Source: Hirudinaria manillensis (lineage: Eukaryota; Annelida; Clitellata; Hirudinida; Hirudinidae). From it: DNA of 64,000 nucleotides. The notes under the pieces are model-generated. The model was not told where the DNA came from. It saw nothing but the letters and a program-made list of their open reading frames with translations, and did not search any database. The stretch covers positions 5,897,001-5,961,000 of the forward strand of contig CM067529.1 in assembly GCA_034509925.1 (NCBI GenBank), read 5' to 3'. This document shows positions 56,386 to 64,000 of this stretch, piece by piece; position 1 is the stretch's first letter; each line of letters starts with the position of its first letter. A program made the translations under genes and the position numbers.

Positions 56386-59267
56386 TTAATCATTCAATTC
56401 TCCGGACTGTTTTCTATCTGATGAATCAGATAATCGAAGCATTTCGTACATTTCGAACATATTATTAATAATGTAATCAGGAGCAGATGCCCTTTCATAT
56501 TCATTTTCACTAAACTCTTTCGTCTGAGCTTCTGCTAAATCCGTTGAACCAGATAAGGACAAAAGTGAAATAAAGCCAGATTTGAAAGCGAATAGAATGT
56601 CTGTGTCAAGCCTGGTGAAATAAATATCAACTTGACTCTTATTTTAGTTAGAGATCCTTATTTATAATTATTTTGTCAAATTAAATATTAGTAGTTTAAA
56701 AATCTTGGAAAACGTAATTATTAAAGGGGCTGTGTTCTTTTTTAAGAAGTTTTATTAAATTCCCCATATCATGATCTTCGTTCTCAAGTGCATTCTTATA
56801 TATTAATCTATCAGAATTAATTAAGGATATGACATTACTAAACAATAATAAACAAAGTAAAGCTTAGCAAAAATAATATTTTGTAACATTAATCGAACCT
56901 GTCTCCGATAATCAGAGTTTTATCAGGAATAATAACTTGTGATGCCAGGAGGACTCTAAGAAAGGGTTCTTCGGGTTCTCCTACGACGTAGTCAGGGCTC
57001 TTGCCACCCATTTCTCTTATCATGCTCAGCAAAGAACCTACACCTAAATTGAACTCTTGAAGTCAATAAGTTTATCAACAATCATAACACAGTGATGACC
57101 GTGTCATGTATTTTTTCGGCATCATCTTTAGGAGTCTAATATTTCTGAATTAAGATTCTGATTTGGTTGTTTCCAATCCTCAAAATTTAACCGGTGGCAA
57201 GAAATGGTCCCAAATAAAAGTTGATAAGTCCTCCCTTTTGATATGTGATACAAATGATGCTAGAAACATTCAATTTTTCTTATATAATCTGCAAACGACA
57301 GTCTACCTGGTAGAACGACTCCATTATTTGCCAAAAACGTGGATTGTACGCTAGTGGATACGAAGCGCACATTCTTGTTGTGGCGCAGGTACGAAGAGAT
57401 GGCCAAAGCTAACTGGAAACTAAATTTCAAATAAAGACCCAAGACAATGACCTTCACCTAAATTACAAATGCCGTTTAATAATTTTCTTTCCAATTTTAT
57501 GAGCAATTTTTGCTAAATTGCCTGCTTTTCCTTCAAAAACTCTTCCAAAAGGACTTCAGAAGCTTCATTCTAAATGAGTGAATTAAATCAATTTATTTTA
57601 ATTAATTGCGCACACATTACAATTTGAACAATAGTTAAGAATTTTGCTCGAGCAGTGAACAGCTGATATATTCCACAGAAATTCAACTGAAACTTAATAT
57701 CTTTAAACTAATTACATTGAAACGTTTTTTTTTACTCTTACTAGGTTCATCATTTGTTAATGAGTTCATCATATTTACGTGATTCCAAGGCAAAACTTGA
57801 ATTCCTTGCAATGCGAGTTCTTCCAAGAGACCTTCTGGACCAAGGCAGAAGACTTCAGAAATATGCAATTTCTTGCTCAAGTATGTTGCTGTCGCATACC
57901 CACAAGAGATTATAGAGTTCTTCAAGTAAAACATAAATTATTTTAGTTTAGGAGTTTGAGGCCAAAAACAGTTTTAATAAAAATATTTGATAAAATATGT
58001 TGCTCCAGCATTCATGAAGACTAATATTTTTTGTCTTTCGCGATGGCAGATAGGAATCGAATCCTGCCTTTTCTAATTGCGGCTATTAGCGAACGCCATT
58101 AAACAAAATACAAGAATTTAGATCGAGTACTGAAGAATTATATATCTAGATACATCGCTAATGCATCTCTATCTCATTGTTTGTATATTTTGCATTTTTA
58201 TTGCATAAACTTTATGTTGCATAATAGGTCAAGCTGTTTTTAGAACTATTTTGATGGTGCTTCCTGTGAAGGTGAAGGACATAACAATGTCCTTTGTTGG
58301 GTGACAATAGGTCAATATGAAGTGACTTGACTCCATTACGTAGTCAATGACGAAATCAGTTTCGATGACGACGACGATGACGATGATGAAGAAGACGATG
58401 ACTGTGACGATTGTGATGATGATGAGGAGGAGGTCGATGATGGCATAAAGAAGTTCTCTGGCAAAAATCGATCTGGCATTACCGCTCGACTTAAACGAAT
58501 GACGTGCATTAATGGTTAGCTGAGTGAGGTTGCATAAGAAAACTGTATAAAATCCCATAATCAGTTGTAAAAATACTAGACATTGAGTCCTAGTTCTAGA
58601 ACTGAGGGAGAAGTTAAGCTTCCATCTTGTTTCGTATATCTCAATCGTATCAAATATTTTTGTTTACATACCTATAGAATGTGCCTAAATTGTGTTTGCC
58701 CTTTTAGATTCTTTTAACTTTATTTTGAATAATGCATAATTATTCACCATATCAACTTCTTCAATGCCAAAGTCCTTCAATTTAGTCAAGATCTGTTGCC
58801 TAGTCATGAAGTCTTCGTTCGTAATGAAAATAATTTGTTTGCCCTACAAATCGTAAACAGCAATATTATGATATCTTAGAGTGTGAATCTGAGAAGTGGA
58901 AAATAATCTACCAGTGCAAGCAATTTGGTCACTATTTCAGATGCTCCTGGAAGGAGTTTATCACCAATCCAGATAACTCCTGGGAATTTAATTTTATCAA
59001 ATCATCTACAAACATTTTATCAAAAATATCCAGGTTTTATTGTATTTCACTTCCCATAATCAGCCATAACGAAACTTTCCCTGCGCCTTTCATTATTTAC
59101 AAATATTAACCTTCCAGTTTGATGAGAACATAAGTGACAGAGTCTATAAGATTTGGAATGTTTCCCCTGGACACAGACACCACTCGATTTCCAACGGAAA
59201 ACCTGGATCGTTGCTTGGTTGAAGAACTTTTCGATATATTTTCAAAAGGGATTGTAACATGTGCCAT
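56386..59267 (-). CDS. phosphoglycolate/pyridoxal-phosphate phosphatase-like HAD protein, probably inactive
   Basis: Seven exons (59267-59111, 58979-58912, 58843-58748, 57919-57716, 57457-57307, 57043-56899, 56611-56386) join in frame to 348 residues. The fold matches the PGP/PDXP family: GVIWIGDKLLPGASEIV, GKQIIFITNEDFMTRQQ, the C2 cap region CGYATATYLSKKL and LGPEGLLEEL, and the C-terminal IIGDRLDTDILFA. In active members motif I is D-x-D-G-V; here it reads KLEGVIW after YVLI, so the nucleophile Asp is Lys and the acid/base Asp is Glu. The motif III Lys of GKP is also gone (VVGEPEEPF). Motif II Thr and the motif IV GDRLDTD acids remain. I infer a pseudophosphatase that keeps its fold and perhaps metal or partner binding. 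The phase of every junction is consistent, so this is not an obvious pseudogene. Confidence 0.82.
58364..58442 (+). repeat. GAT/GAC/GAG trinucleotide-rich tract in an intron
   Basis: About 80 bases of mostly GAY and GAR triplets lie in the third intron of the HAD gene. It can be read on the plus strand as an acidic peptide (with two Cys), but no gene context supports coding. It is best called a degenerate simple repeat. Confidence 0.75.
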
Positions 59268-59600
59268 CGTTTGAGCGTTAAACCCAAACTAATATTACGA
59301 TGCGGTGAATGCTATGGTAACTAGAACGGCTACGTTCGAAGCGTAAACATTTAGACTCGGACACAATTTATTCTAACAGTCTTTTATTCATTTAAATCTC
59401 GTTCATTCGCGACTCGTTCCTGTTTAAAAATAAAATTGCCATTTTAAAATAATAAATTATTAAAGTCAAAGCCAAAACAAAGGCACGTACCGGTTATGTA
59501 AGTGTTGTTCCCAAAAGACATCGGAGGTTGGTTGGACGTGAAAACGAACTGAGCTGGTAGCACCCTGTTCCGCCTTATGGGGATGTGCTGTCAAATCGAT
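59268..59600. other. intergenic, tandem genes
   Basis: About 330 bases lie between the 3' end of the CD20-like gene and the start of the HAD gene, both on the minus strand. The stretch must hold the HAD promoter. I saw nothing specific. Confidence 0.45.
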
Positions 59601-61868
59601 TTACAACTTGTTACGTTGCCGTTCATTAGCGTAAGAGAAACCAACCGAAGCTGTCGTATAGTCTTGAGGTCCACAGATAACGACACAACAGGCTATGGAT
59701 GCGAAAATAGCAGCGGCTGCTTCAACCAGCCCCACGCAGGCCAGCAAGGCGTCTATGACCACAGCTCCCTGCCACTGCATCGAGAGGCGTAGGAATTGTT
59801 ATTTGCTTGAAATTCTGTTAATTTAAATTATCCACTTACGTCGACTTTATCAGGAAAGGTGGCCACAGGCATGGGACATGTTTTGACTTCGAAAATAAGA
59901 ATTTATTAGCACTAACAGTTAGAAAGCTAAATTCCGTATTCATCAGTATTCTATATTATGGAACTTTTACTTATGCTTGTAAATATATTGATGTAATTAG
60001 TAATAATTGTAGCGATATCAGCAAATTCATAAATATATTATGAATTATAAATTATTATTAGTAAGTATTATTAAATTTATTATCATTACATTGTGAGTGA
60101 TACTATAAAACAATCAAACCTCACCAGTTTTGCTAAGCTCGACGCTGTCACCATTTGCAGAGTAGGTTCCAAGGCAAAATTGAATGACACCCAAACACGA
60201 GTTTATGATTGAAAGGACAGTCGTTGTGACAATCTAGAGTAACGAAATAATAATGTAAGCGCCTTATTTCAGCCAAATGAGACATAGACTGACCAAGAAG
60301 GTTGTCCGATCCTCGGCTGACATCCATTCTATGGTACCCCCAACTATGTACTGGAGTACGAATTGTTAGTGATTTATTAATTTAGTTAAGCAAGTAAATT
60401 CATTTACTCCATCTGACAAAAACAGAATATAACAAACAACCGAAAATGATAAAGAATCGATGTGGAAATTAATAACAATTTGCCATTCTTTTTATTGCTT
60501 AAGGTTGTTAAAGGTTATTGCTGTGACGCACATGAATTTAATAAAAATGAGAACTTGGTCTAAGCAGAAGCTTATATTTTGGATTACGCATTATCTATAA
60601 GGCTACGACCGAAAGATTTTTTAATCATTATTTTCTTAATGGAAATCGTCTTTAAACTACTGCAATACGTTTAGATTGTCATCAACTATGATCAGTGGAA
60701 TGAAGAGATAATAATTTCGTTGGTCATAGATACCAAAGGTACGCATATGGTTGGGCTTTTAGAATTTATTCAGTAACGATTCAGTTCACAAATGGGTGGC
60801 ATTACCTGCCTATACCACCATAAATCTGTTATCGGTTATTTCAGTCCCTTAAGTCATTGTCCGGTTTATGATGCGATCCTTAATGAGGTGGGATAATGTT
60901 GGAGATGTCTGGGAATCACGTATAATTCGATAAAGCTTGTAACTTAATCGTCATCCTCTCGGCCCTAAGCAATTCTAATTTTAATTATTTAATTATTATA
61001 AAATGACATTATACATTCTAATTGATTGCCTGAACTTAAAAATAACATTACAACATTCCTTATGGCGCATCTAAAGTCATAATAAAAACAAAAAGTTTTG
61101 TAAAATAATTAAATGACGTAATTAATTGTAAATAAAAATTCTTCCACCAACCATCACTCCTGACCAAATGCCATATCCCACGAAACCCAATCTTCCGCAC
61201 TCGAACGGACTTGCTATTCCAAGAGCCAAAGACAGGATGCCACATACTATTTGAACAATGCCACAAGTTTTGGCAAAAGTCATCTCGTAAGTATCGTAAG
61301 TTCTTTTTAATCTCGGAGCCTGCACTATGAACACTGGATAGTTGGATGGTAGGATTCCTTCAAAAATTTCATGTTAAGGACTTGTTTCTTGTTTGTAACC
61401 GCATTTTGTCTTCACCACTTTAGTTTCGTCGTAATATGTTCCGTTATTAACTAATTGTTAAAGTTAATAAACATTAAGATGTCATTAATCACTGCGAAAA
61501 CGGTATAAACCCGTAGGAATAATTGTCATTCGAATTTCATCGACGATTGATGATTTGAATATTTGTAACTAAATATAGCTGTAATATGGCTGTCGTATAT
61601 GTTATTTTGTATCAACAGATGGAAAAGTCGTTTCATAGTAATTGCAGCACGACCTAGGTCTTTTGTAATTATTACTAATTCAGTTTCGAGTGAACCAACC
61701 AATTATTAAGACTTGGAATCGAATGAATGTTAAGAAAACAACCAAATAAAAAAAACAAAAACAAATGAAGTAGCAACCTTGAATGTCTGGAAAATTAACA
61801 GTCATCCTCGAACTGTCGAGAACTGCATTGCTAGGAGCTTGGAAAAAACTTTTACTTGGTGATGACAT
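59601..61868 (-). CDS. CD20/MS4A-like four-span membrane protein
   Basis: Six exons (61868-61778, 61357-61152, 60350-60294, 60233-60125, 59886-59840, 59774-59601) join in frame to 227 residues. There are four spans: TCGIVQIVCGILSLALGIA, then LGFVGYGIWSGVMYIVGG, then IVTTTVLSIINSCLGVIQFC, and VVIDALLACVGLVEAAAAIF continuing into ASIACCVVIC. The first span with G-I-V-Q-I, the Gly-Ile-Trp-Ser-Gly at span 2, and the size fit the CD20-like (MS4A/TMEM176) superfamily of plasma-membrane adaptors and channel modulators. Both termini should be cytoplasmic. Between spans 3 and 4 is a short loop with one Cys (VKTCPMPVATFPDKVD). The N-terminus MSSPSKSFFQAPSNAVLD is polar and Ser-rich. Function within the superfamily cannot be read from the sequence. 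Confidence 0.78.
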
Positions 61869-64000
61869 GTCTTACGATTTTTTCTGTGTTTATTCAATCT
61901 GAACCATGAATCCACTTTGATAATTTTCACTGCTTAATCCTCAATTATTTAGATAAATATCGAGTCAGAAATTAAAAAAAAAACAACAAAACAAATTCTG
62001 CGCAATATCAGGATAAACTAAGGTAAACCAATAACAGAAGACTTGCAATGAAGTACATCCAGAAATGCAGAGAAAATGTCTCACAGGTGTAGTAGAAATC
62101 GATCAACATCTGGTTACTTGACTCATAATATTCAGCTTCGTGTTTATGCACCTGCGCCTTCAGATAACATATTACATTAACACATCGTAAAATATTTGTA
62201 TGATCATTTGTTGCTACTTTTCGAGTGTAAAATAAAAGATTTCATTGTTTTTAAAAGCTGCAGCAAATTAAAGACACCTTTTAGTCTATACGACTAAGAA
62301 TACACGAAGAAGCCATGAACAAATTCTCTAGAAATCAAAGATTTTATGAAAATAACATTGTTATTAATTTCTATTACTTAAATTGTTTAGTTTTGAAGCA
62401 ATTGGAGCGGACCGAAAGTCTTAAGATTTCTTCGATTGATTAATTGAGATTATTAATAATGTAATATAATTATATAGCCTATATATGTAAAAGGAGGATG
62501 TCAATTTATATTTTTATGTGATGTCGTTATTAATTTAACATAAAAATAGAATTTATTTAAAAGTTTTGCACATTATGTATGACTCACTGTATTTGCGCAT
62601 TTTGAATATAGTTTCGACACAAAGGCAAAATCAGGAGATTGACAATTTAAGGCACGAAAAAAGAAATTTTAGAAAATAAAATAATTCTTAAAAAATAATG
62701 AAATTTAACAAGTGATATAAAATTAAAGTTAATAAAATGGTAAACAAATTAACGGAAGAGGCCAATCAAAAAAAATAGTTCGATTTAATTTAAAATGCAA
62801 AACGCATCATTGATTTATTAATGAGCAATGAATGTTATCAGGAATTCACTAAAAGTGTCACCAAAAAAGAATAATTCTTGAAATGTCATTTTGTTTCAGC
62901 AAATTTTAATATAATTAATTAAGTTTTATTTTTTCCTTCTTAAATTCTACAATTTGAAGCGAAAAAGTTAATAAAATATTTTAGAAATAATTCATGAAAT
63001 ACCCGATACATTGGTTGTAAGCAAAGACTGATCTTTTGACGACATTTTTACGTCACTCTACAGCTATTTTTGTGTAATGTTTTTCTTGAATTATGCGCTA
63101 AAACGGCTGAATAATAGAGAAAATTGAGGTTGTTGTTGCAGAAACCTTAAGGTGATCGATGTAAGTTTATTTTTTTCCAATCAATTATCTAATAGGCTCA
63201 ATTTTAAATTTATTTATTCGTTCGTCACTCGTTTTCCAAAACTGCCAGCTTAAAATGTAATCATTAGCGTGGCCAGCATTTTAAAATTGTTTCGAAGCAT
63301 AAGACAATTCATATATTATTTATAATTCATTGACCTTTTTGATTTCTACACCAAAATTGGTCACCCCAAGGATTCGGTGTCACTTTCACCCCACACCATA
63401 GTTACACCAATGCATGTAACCGTGTCGAATTTTGTTACAAAAATAATTAAATTTCCACGGATGAAGACCATCCAAATTTAATAAAATGCATAAGACTTAA
63501 TGAGTTTTAGCAAGAATTAAAAAATTTAATAAGACGGGCAAATAAATTTAATGAGAGGATAAACGTAAGGAAAACAAGAAAAGCAATGTAAATACATAGG
63601 AAGAAATAAGAAATTAGAACAGAAGATGAATGACAGAATATGTAGATATTAGAATATTTGATATTAATGATATTTTAATATAATGATTTGATATTTTAAT
63701 AGGAAAGTATCTCTGATGATTTATTTAGTATGGAGTATTTTGTCTCAAGGCATTAGGTGGTCGGACTCCATAGCATCATCTGTCTCACTTATAGGGACAG
63801 ATAAGCAATTTCAAGAGGATAAATAACCATCTTCCTGACCTGGATTTAGCAGTACTGATTGAAATCAACTTCAAGTTTTGCCACAAGACGTCAACAAACA
63901 TCAACTTCTTCGGGACCACAAACAGCGAAAGGAAAGTTAGAATGCAATTATTCTTAAAGAAGACTTGAGGGAATATTTTAAGATGCCTACAGGATGGATT
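61869..64000. other. intergenic, no gene seen
   Basis: This 2.1 kb stretch is very AT-rich. No frame of coding character, tRNA or repeat family was recognised. It includes the promoter side of the CD20-like gene. Confidence 0.45.

Noticed and set aside
57510..57577. Possible extra exon (ASEVLLEEFLKEK) in the HAD gene
   Set aside because: Including it breaks the phase or introduces a stop. Joining 57716 directly to 57457 keeps the frame.
58229..58558. hydrophobic 109-codon minus-strand frame inside an intron of the HAD gene
   Set aside because: It arises from the complement of the GAT-type repeat (Ile/Val codons). It is not in phase with flanking exons.
61869..64000. Search for a gene, tRNA or transposon in the right-hand 2 kb
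   Set aside because: No open frame of coding character, no cloverleaf-like sequence and no terminal repeats could be found by eye.

Overview
The window is nuclear DNA from an animal, most likely an invertebrate with a compact, AT-rich, intron-rich genome. The evidence is the gene content: a KASH-type protein, a MANSC plus LDL-receptor-A receptor, a CARD protein, PFKFB, DDX3, MFSD14 and a USP6NL-type TBC protein. Introns are mostly short (about 50 to 700 bases) with GT-AG ends and AT-rich interiors. Genes occur about every 4 to 5 kb on both strands without operon-like order. I cannot assign a phylum. I saw no recognisable transposon, tRNA, rRNA or CRISPR array.

Layout from left to right. 0-2 kb: FAF2/UBXD8 (minus, runs off the left edge). 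3-6.5 kb: a 1,022-residue orphan protein (plus). 7.6-12.5 kb: a USP6NL/RN-tre-like Rab GAP (minus), head-to-head with a KASH-like nuclear-envelope protein at 14.5-18 kb (plus). 19.6-23.3 kb: an LRP11-like MANSC/LDLa receptor (plus). 25.4-28.4 kb: 6-phosphofructo-2-kinase/fructose-2,6-bisphosphatase (plus). 30.2-31.3 kb: a helical protein with a C-terminal membrane anchor (plus). 32.8-33.4 kb: a candidate gene with an in-frame UGA (minus). 34.2-39.5 kb: an 18-exon DDX3 helicase (minus), divergent from a short-ectodomain membrane protein with a Pro/Ala-repeat tail (39.8-40.5 kb, plus). 40.7-42.3 kb: purine nucleoside phosphorylase (minus). 43.9-46.9 kb: a CARD protein with an acidic tract (plus). 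47.3-52.5 kb: MFSD14/HIAT1-like transporter (minus). 53.6-55.4 kb: an Osm1/FRD-type flavoprotein fumarate reductase with a predicted membrane tail (plus). 56.4-59.3 kb: a phosphoglycolate-phosphatase-like HAD protein that has lost catalytic residues (minus). 59.6-61.9 kb: a CD20/MS4A-like four-pass protein (minus). The last 2 kb has no gene I can see.

The genes do not form one pathway. Several are ordinary cell machinery (ER protein quality control, translation and RNA helicase, purine salvage, glycolytic control, Rab traffic). The most unusual content is the fumarate reductase, the apparently dead HAD phosphatase, the CARD protein, the KASH-like protein and the UGA-interrupted reading frame. 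Exon boundaries come from GT/AG signals, reading phase and remembered family sequence. For 12 of the spliced genes the exons I placed add up to an open frame divisible by three. The other spliced genes have a missing or ambiguous exon, or exons I did not sum.
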